Part shown: piece after piece, positions 21,601-32,936 of the stretch
Position numbering within the stretch: position 1 is the first letter of the stretch
Layout of the letters: each line of letters starts with the position of its first letter
NCBI GenBank assembly: GCA_035235625.1
Contig: CP141145.1
Location: forward strand, 45,364,668 to 45,428,667
Origin: Saururus chinensis
Taxonomy: Eukaryota > Streptophyta > Magnoliopsida > Piperales > Saururaceae
DNA length: 64,000 nucleotides
Reading direction: 5' to 3'
The notes under the pieces: generated by a model
The model's database searches: none
What the model was told of the DNA's origin: nothing
Seen by the model: only the letters and a program-made list of their open reading frames with translations
Made by a program: the position numbers and the translations under genes

Positions 21601-24600
21601 CGTACATAGTTCTCTTAAACAGCAACGTATCTATTCTGATTGATAGTGGTAGTACCCACAAGTATTAATGATAGAGTTGCTTGCCACTTGGGGTGTACTA
21701 TAAAAGATTTTAAGACATTTAATGTACTTATTGGGGACGACAAGTGCTTGTAACTTAAGGGCATCTACTTGAATGTGGATGTGCATATTCAGGGTCACAT
21801 ATCCAACGGACCTGTATTTTTCCCACTTATGGTGTAGAAGTGGTGCTAGGCATCCATCGGTTGCAGGAGCTTGGCCATGCTACTTGGGATTTCATGATGT
21901 GCAATGCTGATTACTTACAAAGGACATTGTATTTGCCTTTCATCGCAACCTCAAGGGAAGTTGCAATGCATTGACCCCACCTCCCTACTGATTTGGCTCC
22001 CTTTCTGGATGAGCATTACCCCCATTTAAGGAACCTTCTAGCTTACCTCCACAATGGGTGCTAGACCATAGGATCCTGATCTAGCTGTGTTGCCCCAGCC
22101 AATGTCCATCATACTGCTACCCTACATGCAGAAGAATGATATTGAGCGATTTTGTCCGTTATATGCTTGTTATAAATATTCTACCTCTGTTATATTAGTT
22201 TGAAATAAGGACAGCACTTGGCAATTTTGCATGGATCATTGAGCTTTTAATGCTATTACATTGAAGGACAAGTTTTATATTCCTGTCATTGATGAACTTT
22301 CGGGGCACCAAATATTTCTTTAAGCCATACTTACAATTTGGATACCATCAGATTTATATGCGCTGATGATGTGCATAAGATTGCCTTTAGAACCCATGAT
22401 GGACATTATGGGTTTCTTGTTATGCCTTTTGGCCTGAGCAACACCCCAGCCACTTTTCAGTATCTGATGAGCGATATCTTTAGGGTTTTTCTTTGGCATT
22501 ATGTATTGGTCTTCTTTGATAATATTTTCATTTATAGTCCTTGGGACCAAATCGAACATAGTACTAGAGAGTATTTTTTCCAAGAGATTCTAAGATGATG
22601 ACTTGAAAAACCAACGAACCCAATGTAGAGATTCAACCGGAAAGTGGAATGAAGAAAGCTTGACCTTATTATCATGTGGAGTAATTTGATAATTGAAGAA
22701 CTGTTTTGCTTAATAGATTTAATCTATGGGGTTGCCACCATTGTACTTAGGAAAGTCAATGCAGGTGACCCAAGTCTGAACTCTGTGATTAGTCTCATGG
22801 CATTCATCATAATAACCTTGGTAGGATTACCAGGTAAATTTAGAATAGAAAGTTGGATGAAAGGGGAGAATAGTCAGATGAAGAGTAGGAGAGACAAGAG
22901 GGACTCATATCTGCTCATTAAAGTAATGTTCACATTCTGTAGCAATGGGGAGAAACCAAATTTATAGTCAGGCTTAAGTCCTATCCTCGTTACAATTTTT
23001 AATTCAACCAAAAATAAGAATAGCCAAACTATAAAAGTAAACTGAGCCGAATTAGAATCTAATTTAAAGAAGAAACAATAAGACTAGGAATCATAAATCC
23101 AATTCAAACTAGAAATAATCAAAACAATGAAAGTCCTAAAGGAGATTTCTTCAAAATTTTGATGGAAGGACCATAACAAGTTTGCTAACTCCTCCACAAA
23201 TCCTATCAAATCCCACAAAAGCACCTTAACATAGATTTTTTTCACACTCTCTCTCTACTCACCTTTTCTTGCCAGAGTTAGAGCTTAGAATTCCAAGAAT
23301 TGAGTTTGTGCTTCAAGCATCATTTATGTAGCTTGTCTGAGAACCAGTCATGGTGTCTATACAGTCACCATTTGCTGTACAGTCACCACAAGGGGTGGCA
23401 CAAGTTGGATAGCTCCCACCACTGCAGATCCAAATGGTTGGACCACTGCCAACGATAAGAGGCCTTCCTGGATGGGATTCACAGAGCTTCACTGGATGAA
23501 GTCCTTGAATTATTGAAATACTTCAATTTTAGCTGTTAATGTCAAGGGCTTCATTTGGGCTGCACACCTCCAAATGGTGAAACTTTGTGGGTCTCTACTA
23601 AAGGTGCCCTCTGTCCATTGGTGGAGTGCGCAAGCTGTATGGGTTTAAAAAATGGGTGGCTACCTACTGGATCACCACTCATGGTGTCTATAGCAAAACT
23701 GCGGTAGTTATTTAGCAATAAAAAATTTGTTGATAGTTGAGGCTAGGGTATCCATGTTGGGAATAAGAGGAGGGGGAGGAGTGGGGGGAAGGGGTGTTGA
23801 TGCAGCAAGGAGCTCTTCTGAAGAAGGCCCATATTAGACACCAAATGCTTTCAAGTTTACTCTTCTTTTGTTGAACCTGAGTGCAAATTCTAAATTTTCC
23901 TTAATTGCCATAAAAAAATGCTTGGAAATGCATTTGACTTTAACTTGCCTGGAAAGTAGTTGGAAAGCTTCTTCCATACCTTGCTAACGCCTGCAAACCT
24001 CTACACCCACAACAACAAAACCCTCAGCTATCAGTTGGTCTGCATTTTAGGAGTCATTTTCTGGCTTGCTAATAAAGGTAACTAAGAACATATAGTCAAT
24101 CGTGATAATAAATGCCATTCCTGGCATGCAAGAAAAGGTATTTGTAGAACTAAAAACTTTAAAAGAGTTTTTTCCATATTACCTGCCCTAAGATACAAAT
24201 ATTCCATATTTTCTAGTTTTGTAAAAAAAATTCCATAGAACCTGGGTTTACGCGATATTTTAAAAAAATTAGACCAAAATACCCTTGCAGTAAGGGTTAG
24301 GGTTTAAAATTGTGTAAACCAGTCGCGACGATGCATAAGTAAAGAGGAGATCGTGGCTCAGTGGCGATTTGAGATTTTTGCCTAGCGATTCCCATCAACA
24401 ACGAATTCCAATTTCTATCTCATGATTGTCGACCTCTCTCACTTTATCGGTGATCGCTCTTCTATGATTTTTGTCTAAAAAGTTTTAACCACAAACTACT
24501 TATCCCTACAAAGGAGATTAGGATGACACCTACAACTCCAAAAATGAATCTTAAGAATTATCCGGGGAGAACAAGGCTATTTAAGAGAATGAAGAAGGAT

Positions 24601-26570
24601 GTGGATGCTAAGGAAGGACACTGTAGAATAGCAAAGAGGGACTCTAGTATGGTTTTATGTATGCAAGTTTTATTGTGTAAAACATCTTATGTAACCATGT
24701 ACATGATCTTAGAGGCGTTCATCCTTGACGTGATGAACACTTTGGAATTGTCATGAATGTCGTGTTTTCGAATACACACAAAAACACATCGTGTTAATCT
24801 TATATACGATATGGAGCATATCATATTATCAATAACACGTATTGTTGACATGTCATGTTATCGTATATGCGATATGAAGCATATTGTATAATGGGTTGCT
24901 GGCTCAAATAACACATTGTGTTATCGTTAATACTATATGGTGAATATCGTGTTATTATATATATAATATGGAGCATATCGTATTACTGGTCACTGACTCA
25001 AAGGACACATCGTGTTATCGTTAACATGATATGACCAATATCGTGTATTGTGTATGCAATATAAAGCATATCATATTATGGTTTGTCGGCTCAAAGAACA
25101 CATATCGTGTTATCATTAACACGATATGACGAATATCTTGTTATCGTATATACGATATGGAGGATATTGTATTATAGGTCATCGGCTCAAAGAACACATC
25201 GTGTTATCGTTAACACGATATGTTGAATATCGTGTTATTGTATATGCGATATGGAGCATATCGTATTATCAATAACGTGTATTGTTTACATATCGTATTA
25301 TCGTATATGCGATATGGAGCATATCTTATTATTAATAACATGTTTTATTAACATATCGTGTTATCGTATATGCGATATGAAACATATTGTATTATGAATC
25401 ATTGGTTTGAAGAACTCACATATCGGATTATCGTTAACACTATATCGCGAATATCGTGTTATCGTATATGCGATATGAAGCTTATCGTATTATCAATAAT
25501 ACGTATTGTTGATAAATTGTGTTATCATTGATGCAATATGAGTCGGATCATATTATGAGTCACTTTGTCCATTATGTTGAAGGATGGGTCACTGACATTG
25601 GGAAATGACTATTTTTTTACTTGAAAGCTTTCACATATGAAAAAATAAAGAAATGAGGGTTTTACCACCTCCACCGCCCGCCGGTGAGTCACCACCGGTG
25701 ATCTGCCTCCGATGAGCCGTCGTTGGTAATTCACCACCGATAATGAGATAAGAACTTGGGTATGGGTTCATTTATGACCTAAGGGTATATTTGTCCTAAA
25801 CTAGGTCATATGGGATTAAGTGTTAAAATTAAGAGAATATGGAATATTTGTATCTCGGGTCAGGTAATATGGAAAAAACTCTAAAATTAAATAAAATGTT
25901 TGAATACTCACATTGAAAACCGGAGAAGTTGATGAAAAAGTTAAATTTTGAAGATGATGAAGACTTGCTGCGTCTTACAATTATGAGCTTTTGATATTAT
26001 GATCATGAAATTTTTTGCAAATAATGTTTACTTTTGAATCTCAGCTGTACATATGGGTCACTGACTATATGTTTTATTTTGCAGTTCGTGATTGTTTCTT
26101 TATCTGGCTGGGGATTGCTTATATATGGAGGTTTGAAGTTTTTTTCTGGTGGAAAACAAGACAAGGAAGAGGTAGTTGTTGCATAATTTTCTTTTTGTTT
26201 GGCTAAGGATTTTTTTGCATAGTTGATAACTTCCGAGGATGTTTTCAAAATTGTTAAAACTTGGTCAATTTTTTTATCATTTCCTTATGCTGAAAAATGA
26301 ACTGTAATTTGGTACGAGATTTATCCTTGTTGGGTAATGTCAATTTGGTCTGCTGTGCTATTTGGGCATTGATGAATGTGAGGGTTTTTTTTGCGAAGCA
26401 AATTTAACTAAAATGTTTCGGAAATGGTATATTTCTATGTTCTTATTCAAGTGTTCATCGGAATAGGTTGGTTAGGTTGCTTTGCTCATTCCCGAAGAGG
26501 ACCCTTTTAGAAATTGATTGACGGGTTCTTGTTTTTTTTACTGCAGAAAGTTGCTGAAGCCACTCACTAG
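15692..26570 (+). CDS. Four-exon gene for a 101-aa probable mitochondrial single-pass membrane protein
   Basis: Exons 15,692-15,815, 16,426-16,496, 26,085-26,171 and 26,547-26,570 join in frame (306 bp, 101 residues). Every intron has GT and AG ends. Residues 1-41 are rich in Ala, Ser and Arg with no acidic residue and end RRGLAGAA, which looks like a mitochondrial targeting peptide. The mature part starts [14 protein letters not shown], continues [19 protein letters not shown], has one membrane helix (about 67-85) and ends with a short charged tail (SGGKQDKEE then KVAEATH). It resembles small conserved plant mitochondrial membrane proteins, perhaps a respiratory-complex accessory subunit. 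That is an impression from memory, not a database match. Intron 2 is about 9.6 kb and full of transposon remains, yet all splice sites and codons are intact, which argues for selection. Confidence 0.8.
16266..16336. mobile_element. Stowaway-like MITE, 71 bp
   Basis: Starts CTCCCTCCGTCCCATATTAA and ends with the near-perfect inverse (TTAATATGGGGTGGATGGAG), flanked by TA on both sides (16,264-16,265 and 16,337-16,338). These ends and the TA duplication are typical of Tc1/Mariner-derived Stowaway elements. It lies in intron 1 of the 15,692 gene. Confidence 0.85.
16527..16968 (+). repeat. Approximately 148-bp tandem repeat, three units, in intron 2
   Basis: Units start near 16,527, 16,676 and 16,823 and share the phrases CTTATCTTTTCTTTGTGTGTG, GTTAGAGGTAGGCTT, TTTATTGGTGGAAA and TTGGATCTTTATCTTT. 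No coding content. Confidence 0.8.
16969..18390. other. Intronic sequence without recognisable gene
   Basis: AT-rich intron sequence. Around 17,640-18,000 the reverse strand has a pyrimidine-rich leader-like stretch, possibly an LTR remnant, but no pair of ends was found. Nothing else is seen. Confidence 0.3.
18391..19058 (-). pseudogene. RTE-type LINE reverse transcriptase, 3' fragment
   Basis: The reverse strand encodes, through several frames and stops, the C-terminal part of a plant non-LTR reverse transcriptase. From about 19,020 downward: [18 protein letters not shown], then a [12 protein letters not shown] segment, then a stretch resembling the region before the end. Finally at 18,724-18,491 comes the hallmark segment with [40 protein letters not shown] and [12 protein letters not shown]. 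Dead fragment in intron 2 of the 15,692 gene, antisense to it. Confidence 0.8.
19066..19457 (+). mobile_element. Gypsy LTR, forward copy (5' edge diverged)
   Basis: About 390 bp ending GGGGTTATAACA and followed by a primer-binding-like site. The reverse complement of 22,808-23,178 matches it throughout, including CTCCCCTTTCATCCAACTTT. Its first bases are diverged or lost where it meets the LINE fragment. Confidence 0.7.
19458..19472 (+). other. Degenerate tRNA-Met primer-binding site
   Basis: TTGGTAATAGAGCAA directly after the LTR resembles TTGGTATCAGAGC, the usual plant initiator-Met primer-binding sequence, with two changes. Confidence 0.55.
19490..22577 (+). pseudogene. Degenerate Ty3/gypsy gag-protease-RT
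   Basis: A heavily mutated gypsy body. The gag start [13 protein letters not shown] is at 19,492. Capsid-like sequence lies near 20,757-21,220 ([15 protein letters not shown] region). A protease-like tract lies near 21,600-21,850. Reverse transcriptase runs from about 22,200 to 22,570 ([48 protein letters not shown]). The catalytic box reads VFFDN instead of FFDD, so the second Asp is Asn. Frames and stops change repeatedly. At about 22,577 it breaks off, and the sequence continues as an inverted piece of the same element. Confidence 0.75.
22578..23178 (-). mobile_element. Inverted gag fragment plus LTR of the same gypsy family
   Basis: Read on the reverse strand, 23,178-22,808 is an LTR starting TGTTATGGTCC that matches the forward LTR at 19,066-19,457. 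It is followed by a gag piece (22,807-22,578) matching 20,712-20,950 of the forward element, with the leader and early gag deleted between. The two parts therefore face each other head to head. Confidence 0.7.
23179..24159. other. Intronic sequence, nothing recognised
   Basis: Contains short duplications (ACAGTCACCA twice near 23,360-23,390) but no open frame, terminal repeat or known domain that I can identify. Confidence 0.3.
24165..25881. mobile_element. 1.7-kb TIR element of unassigned superfamily
   Basis: The left end GAGTTTTTTCCATATTACCT is repeated in inverse at the right end, and the similarity continues for about 60 bp (GATACAAATATTCCATATT). It is flanked by TAAAA at 24,160-24,164 and 25,882-25,886. 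No transposase is visible. The middle holds an 800-bp array of palindromic repeats and a small GC-richer part near 25,660-25,740. A 77-codon open stretch at 24,523-24,756 has no recognised domain. MULE-type ancestry is possible, but the 5-bp duplication is not the usual 9. Confidence 0.7.
24770..25560. repeat. Palindromic repeat array
   Basis: Degenerate units built from CGTGTTATCGT, ATATGCGATATGGAGCATAT and GTTAACACGATATG, many of them self-complementary, recurring roughly every 60-120 bp. Linking phrases such as GGCTCAAAGAACACAT recur as well. Confidence 0.75.
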
Positions 26571-27357
26571 CCACATAGAGGTCGGCTTATTTGCAAGGGA
26601 CATTTTGTTGACAATAAAGCATTTGTTTGCTGGTCGTTACTTGAGATGAACTTGCATTGTTATTGCTGTTGATGGATTAGATGATGCACCTTAACGTGGG
26701 CTTTTTTTCATTAGGTAAATTGAGGTTATAACGGTTTAAATGTTTAATATCCCGGATGCTAGGGGTGTGGTAAGATCGCCTGGAAATCAAGTTCCTTATT
26801 GTTTTTTAAGTTGAAACCCAGTTGATGTCCATTTTTTTCTGCCATGATTGCGCATGGCTTTGGGCATTCTCCTTTTTGGACCACTAGTAGTAAGCATGCA
26901 TGTGCAATGCATGCGACCAAACTCTTTTAAATGAAACGAATATAAAAAAAATGAGATCCATTAACTGTATCGGCAAAGAATAACTATACATTGTTTGGAT
27001 TAGTTGAGAAGCACCCAAGCACTTCTCAGCTGGTATCGGTGTAGGGGGCAGGTGGGTTTTTTGCCCCCTTACACTGCACGGTCAATGTGCGGGCGCATAA
27101 TAACAGGACTATGCATCGTTCCTTTTACCCTCTATTAAAATACCAAGTGATTTTAAAAAAGTTACTGAAAAGTATAATAGCCACATTACATTTTCAACTG
27201 TGCCTTGCCACGGTTAAAATAAAAGGACAAAGATTCAGTCTTGAAACTAAAATTACTTTGAGCCCTTGACAAGCCTTGACTGTCCCCTCTCCTATAACAA
27301 TGTGCTGGTTCTTGTGCAAGAAGGTGCAAGCAATAACAAATCTCCTTTTATAGTTGA
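26571..27357. other. 3' flank of the 15,692 gene
   Basis: Presumed 3' UTR and downstream sequence. No conserved feature or further gene seen. Confidence 0.3.
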
Positions 27358-28181
27358 TGTTACGGGCACAAAGTTTTACCTAATGTTCGTACACACTTAA
27401 TATTCGTACACACGATGGTTTGGATGTGTTACGCAACTAGCAGTCACTCTCTTTCCTTTCTACTCATACGCGAGGGAAACACAAACAAACAACATGAACA
27501 CAACACAAGTCCGTTCTAGTGCAAGGGTCTTTGTCCATGTTATATTTCTGTCTGTTAAAATACACAAGGCAGAGAGAGGGCAAGGCTGATCCACTAGGTT
27601 GAAAGTTCCCTGATTCGCCGTGCATGAACAAATTAGTCACCAATCAGCCATGCTTGCCCTGCTCTCCCCCTTAAATAGACTCGGCCTGAACCGTCCTAGT
27701 ATTACTATGAGTACATAACCTACCTATACAAGAGTTCTCACCTTGACCAACTCTCAGCCTAAGAAGCAATCTGCCCCTAGCCTAAATCAGGAAACCTACA
27801 AGGGAGTCCGTCTTCAGCTAGAAGTCTTTCGCCATGCTGCTTCCAAGAGTCCTATCCGTCCAGGGAACTCGCTGCCTCGACTCCTACTCCAGCTAGGAGC
27901 GCAGCAATCTTGCATAAGTGAATCCTATCCGCCTTAAGAGTCTGTCCCTAAGTCCAAGTAGCGCCTATCTTCACTGTTAGAGTCCTGCCCGTGCAAGGAC
28001 TCTTACTCAGCCTGCTCCACAAGGCGAGTAGCTCATCCGGAACACCTCCCGCATTGCTCAAACATCCGTCCGTGCCCAAGGGGCTGCCTAGGTTGTCCGT
28101 CGCCTAAGCAACTCAGTTGTCCACTACCAAGTAAGGGGGTAGCCACCCCCTTTTCCCATCCAACAAGTTAGGGGTCTAACA
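27358..28181 (-). mobile_element. Probable solo LTR, 824 bp
   Basis: The forward strand reads TGTTACGGGCAC... to ...GGGGTCTAACA, with inverted TGTTA/TAACA ends. On the reverse strand a TATA-like TATTTAAG lies at about 27,671-27,678, in the right place for an LTR promoter. The flanks GTTGA and TGTGA are not a clean duplication, and no primer-binding site or polypurine tract is seen next to it. Confidence 0.5.
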
Positions 28182-28930
28182 TGTGACTAGGTACAAGCAA
28201 AAACCAATTTTCAGGCATTATTATGTTCCTTGAGGGAAAATGTTCTCCAAACGGTTCCATACTATAATTTAGCTCGTTCACTTACATGCAACAATAAGTT
28301 GTATTGGATTCTAATAAGAGTCAACACCTTATTCTTCCACAACTTACTAAGAGATAATTTCTCCAACCCATATTAGATATCTGATTTCAAAGAAAAAAAT
28401 TGTCCCGCAATAAGTGTCCAATTGATGGGTATCATGTGCTAGCTTTTTGGTTGATACTACTTGCCAAATATATTCTCCTCACTGTTCAATATAGTGGGAC
28501 ATCACTTACAAGAACCTTGTGAAACTAACACTCCATGAGACACAAAGGAGAAATAGCTAAAGGAAATGGAGGCCAGATCATCTTTTAAGACAACAGGAAT
28601 AAGAATTGACCAAGGTATACATACTACATCCAGGAATTGTGCATACTATAGTATCTTTGTTAAATTTTAAATTTATTTCTTCACTTGGTTTTGGCCTATG
28701 CAATAAGGGTAATCAATCTATAATCAGAAAGCTTAGAGGATAGAGCAGTTTATCAAATAAATTATATGAATAGATAATCACAATTCACATAGAAACTAAA
28801 ATTTGCAGCTTCGTTAACTCGATATTTTTAGGGAAAAAAGGTTCGGGAATAAAACCAAAAGTGTTTAAACATAGTAGACACATGGGAGTACGACCTATTT
28901 CATCTCTTTTATAGATGAGTTCTCTAGGAT
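28182..28930. other. Unassigned sequence
   Basis: AT-rich, no domain recognised. It may be the decayed 5' part of the copia element that becomes recognisable just downstream. Confidence 0.25.
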
Positions 28931-28939
28931 TTGGTATGT

Positions 28940-30452
28940 GTATCTCTTAAAAATAAAGTTACATGTCTTTGATAAATTCCAAAAGTATAAAGATAAAGTT
29001 GAAACTCAGCTATGCATGACTATTAAAGTTTTTTAAAATGACAAAGAGGGCAAAAGTACTCTAGATGAGTTGAAGAACTATTTTACTGACCATGAGATAG
29101 TTCATCTATATAGTTCCCCCACAACAAAATGGTGTTTCCAAGTGGCATAACAAAACTTCAATAAATATGGTCAAATTTATACTTAACCACTATAAATTAG
29201 AACAATAATTTTGAAGAGAGGCTCTAGACACTGCTGCCTACGTGTTGAATCGGTTATGCACTAAGGTTTTCAAGAGGAAACATAATGTGTTATAAACTTG
29301 TAAATGTCCAAACTTAGGTTATCTTAGTATGTGGGGGTAAAAGACACATGTTAGGGTGCCAGATCTACATACTAAAACAATAAAGTACAACTTTATATGG
29401 TACATTGATCACTATAAAGGTATAAATATATCATTCATCATGCTGATGGGACAAAGGGGGAAATAAAATATAAAGACACATATTTTCTTGAACATGATTT
29501 AGATAATAGAATTTATAGTAAGAAGGTTAAATTATTTGAGATTGAAGGAGAAAAGGGAGCTACAACTACTGTTAAGGAGGAGATTGGTTCTCACTTTGTA
29601 ACTGATAATGAAAATAAGACTCGAGAATTGAGGGAAAGAAGACCCTTTACTTTATTTAAGGACTTCTATGTTATCATTGGAAAGACAATATTACTATTGC
29701 TGAACCCATACTTGATAATCCTCTGAACTTTGAATATGTAATGGAAAGTCTAGTTTCAAAGGAATAACATGCTATTCATGAGGAAATGACCTTAATTTGA
29801 AGAACATATTTCATAAAGTTGTTGACTTATCTAAAGATAAAAAACCCATTAGTTGCAATTGGATCTTTAAGAAAAAGTTTAAGATAGATAGATCAATTTA
29901 CAAGTACAAAGCTAAATTACTAGCCAAGGGATTCACTCAAGTTGGAGGAATTGACTTTAAGGAAACTAACCTATATTTAAATTTATACATATATTAAGTA
30001 TTTGTTGGCCTTAGTTGCATATTATGACTAAGAGTTAACCAAATAGATGTAAAAATTCCCCTCCTAAATAAAAAATAAAAAGAACGTATTTTGAGGGCCC
30101 AACATAAGGGGTCTGTTGTTTCTGGAAAAGATTATAGGGTGTCTAAACTCATAAAATTAGTATATAATTTGAAATAGTCTATTAGGTAGTAGTACTTTAT
30201 ATTTTACATATAGTGATTTTTTAGTATGTATTCAACGCAAATAGTTGTGATAATTGTGTCAACTCCTTTAGATATAAAAGTAGATTTATGATACGTTCAC
30301 TATAAGTAAATGACTTTTATTGATGAAAAATGACTTGAATATAATTGTCAATATAAAGAAATAATTCAATGCCCAGTTTAAAATGAAAGATATGGATGAG
30401 GCCTCCTACATACCGGGTTTAAAGATTAATAGAAATAAAAAATGTAGTTTCC
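28940..30452 (+). pseudogene. Decayed Ty1/copia pol (integrase end to RT)
   Basis: Forward-strand fragments, with many stops and shifts, of copia polyprotein. A gag-pre-integrase/integrase tail lies near 28,960-29,300. The connection region follows to about 29,760. The RT start is at 29,797-29,997 (KKPISCNWIFKKKFKIDRS, KYKAKLLAKGFTQ). RT continues near 30,370-30,450 (FKMKDMDEASYIPGLKI). The frame breaks at 30,452, where a DNA transposon is inserted, and resumes at 32,937. Confidence 0.75.
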
Positions 30453-30767
30453 TTAGGGTCTATTTGGATTGGTGGAAACTAGGAGAAATGGGAAGAGAAA
30501 GAGAAAGTGAAATCTCATGAAAGAGAAACTAGGAAAATCCTAAAAATTTCCCATTGTTTGGTTGCACCAATGATGCTATAGAAAATTGAAACTTGTCCCC
30601 CATAACTACAAAAATAATATTGTCATATATTTTTAATAATAAAACTACCCTTCCTATTTTTCCACCACCACTACCACCTCTGAAGCACTTCTGATGGTAG
30701 TGGAGGTGGTGGAAATGTTGTAAAGTTGATGATGGTGGTGGCAACGGTAGTGGGGGCAGCAGTGGAG

Positions 30768-32157
30768 TGATGAACTGAAAAAATGTTTAATTAAATATTT
30801 TCAAAATTTAAAATATAATCATATTTTGTGTTAATTCATTGCTTATTTTAGCTATTTATGTTTTGAATAGGTTAGTTGGACCTTAGTTGTGTTTACATGT
30901 TTAAATGGGCTTCAACAGGATCCAAGTAGAAGAAGAAGTGAAGCCCAACTACCCAATGCTATTTAAAAGTCAAGAATGGGCTCCTAATGGTCTAAACATA
31001 CATGAAATGGTCGAACATAACCTTTTGGACCCGTTCAATTTGAAATTTGCATCAAGAGAACTAAATTTGGGAAGAAGCTGATTTGGACAGATTGACACAG
31101 TCTTATTATTTCAACCATATCTTTCTATGTATAATTTGTATTGATACAATTTGGGTGGCATTAGAAAGAAGACTTTCATGGCTATAATCGATATTTCAGG
31201 AAGAAATTCATAATTCTGAAGATTTATGGGCCGAATGTGGCATGTAAAGGGACATCTAGTTAACTAACCTGAGGCCAGCATATAGAGAATCTTTTCATTG
31301 GTTATGATTGATATACATAAGAAAAGACAATGAGGCTGATTGGATAACTAAAGGAAGACTCAAATATACTTATTTTCTAAATAAAGTATTGATTTATTTG
31401 ATTGATTTAGAATCTAATTATTTTTAAAGAAGCAACCGCAATCAATAAAGATGAAATCAAGGGATATAATTGGACTTTCCCCTTTGGCAACACCTTCTAC
31501 TCCTTTAAATATAGGGATGGACGTGATAGAGGGATCATCCCCTCCTCTTTGGAGCTCTCTACTCCTATTTTTCTTCTCTTTTTTTGTATTTTTATTTTTA
31601 ATTTTATTGTAATGGTTTTCTAAGCTCTCAAGTTAAGGTTAGGGATGAAGCTTGTACTTGATGTTTAATTACTACTTTGATTTAAGTAAGTTCTTTATCA
31701 TTTTAAATTGATGTTTCATATTTAAGGAGTTTATAATATATATAATTGTTTGATTCGGCGTTGACGAAAAGCACGCCGAATGCTTATAATTCCCTGTGAT
31801 TATATACTTAATGATTTCATGTAGTAAACAATCAATTACTATTGTTCTATTTTCAAAGTTCTTTAAGAGATAAATTTTCTGATCGAGATGAATTTTCATT
31901 TAATCTTAAATGAGTTATCATTTGAATCAAATATACATTAGAGAATTATTACAAGTGGATTTCCAATGCCTCAACACTTTCTCTTTGATTGTCTCTTATT
32001 CTCTATTTTACCTTCATTCTCTATTCTATTCTCTTCATAATAGTTTTCTTTGTCACAAAAGGCTTTCCCTGTGGATCGACCTTGTTTACTATAGTTGACA
32101 AGTAAAAAATAAATCCGAATTAGACTATTCCATAGTCTTGGTTTGGACGTAACGACA
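30768..32157 (+). mobile_element. Solo LTR, 1,390 bp, inside the TIR element
   Basis: Starts TGATGAACTG and ends GGACGTAACGACA. It is flanked by TGGAG (30,763-30,767) and TAGAG (32,158-32,162), a 5-bp duplication with one mismatch. The phrase CCCTGTGGATCGACC near 32,069 and the TTTGGACGTAACGACA end resemble Athila/Tat-type gypsy LTRs. No coding domain. Confidence 0.7.
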
Positions 32158-32206
32158 TAGAGGTGGTAGTAGCGGCAATAGTGATAATGGTGGCAATGAT
32201 GGTGGT

Positions 32207-32552
32207 TTATGTGTCCCGATCCCTTAGTATTAGACTTTCTAATTTTTCACTTAGTAGGCTCTACTATTATTTCTATTAGGATTATTTGCTTTCTGTTATG
32301 GTAGTGGTAGATGTTGTTGGCCCACTAGGCTATTAGGCCTTATTTATACTAATTGTAATTTGGTAAGTAATTAAGCAAGTTTAGACCTAATCTCTCTCAC
32401 TCTCATGATCTCCCTCTCCTCCCTCATGTCCCCTCTTCTTCTTCCCCCAATGTCACCCCTTCGTCGCCCTTTTCTCCAGCAAGGGCTCTAGCCATCACCT
32501 CATCCTCTCCTTCATTCTCTCTATTCTCCCAAAACCAACTTTGTGTATAACA
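32207..32552 (+). mobile_element. Small solo LTR, about 346 bp, inside the TIR element
   Basis: Begins TTATGTGTCCCGATCCC and ends GTGTATAACA, interrupting GGT-repeat sequence, with GTGGT on each side (32,202-32,206 and 32,553-32,557). The flanks are in a repeat, so the duplication is weak evidence. The first two bases of a TG start may have been lost. Likely a small copia or TRIM LTR. Confidence 0.5.
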
Positions 32553-32740
32553 GTGGTAGTGGTGGTGGAGGTGGTGATGGTAGTGGCGGTGGCAGTGGTG
32601 ACGGAGGTGGCGATCGTGATGATGGTGGTACCAGTAGTGGTGGTGGTGGTGACGGCAACAATGGTGATGGCAATGACAACAATGATAATGGTGGCAACAG
32701 CGGTGGAGGTGATGGCAGCCGTGGCGGCATGGTCGGCACA
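32553..32740 (+). repeat. GGT/GGC/GAT trinucleotide-rich microsatellite
   Basis: Imperfect (GGTGGNGGT)n tract. The Gly/Asp-rich or His-rich open frames across it are a by-product of the repeat. Confidence 0.85.
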
Positions 32741-32936
32741 AGCAATGTTAAAGGCACAAGTCTTTGGTATGTATATTTTCTTTCAAAATCTATGGGTTGA
32801 GGGGTGGAACCCAAAAAAAAATTTCTCCAAGTTTCTACTCCATTTTCTCTTTCCCCATTGTAAATAATGAAAACCAAAAGATTTTTAAAGATTCCTTTCT
32901 TTTCCCCCACTTTCCACCAATCTAAACATACCCTTA

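Larger units (their letters stand above)
30456..32933. mobile_element. PIF/Harbinger-like TIR element with nested insertions
   Basis: Left end GGGTCTATTTGGATTGGTGG and the inverse at the right end (reverse complement GGGTATGTTTAGATTGGTGG) match at 20 of the first 23 positions. It is flanked by TTA on both sides (30,453-30,455 and 32,934-32,936). Ends of the form GGGTCTGTTTGG with a TTA duplication are typical of Tourist/PIF-Harbinger elements. Removing the two LTR insertions leaves about 0.73 kb with no transposase and GGT-type microsatellite content, so it is non-autonomous. Confidence 0.75.

Noticed and set aside
24770-25560. Possible CRISPR-like array
   Set aside because: Eukaryotic context, no constant repeat or unique spacers of fixed length; the units are degenerate palindromes within a transposon.
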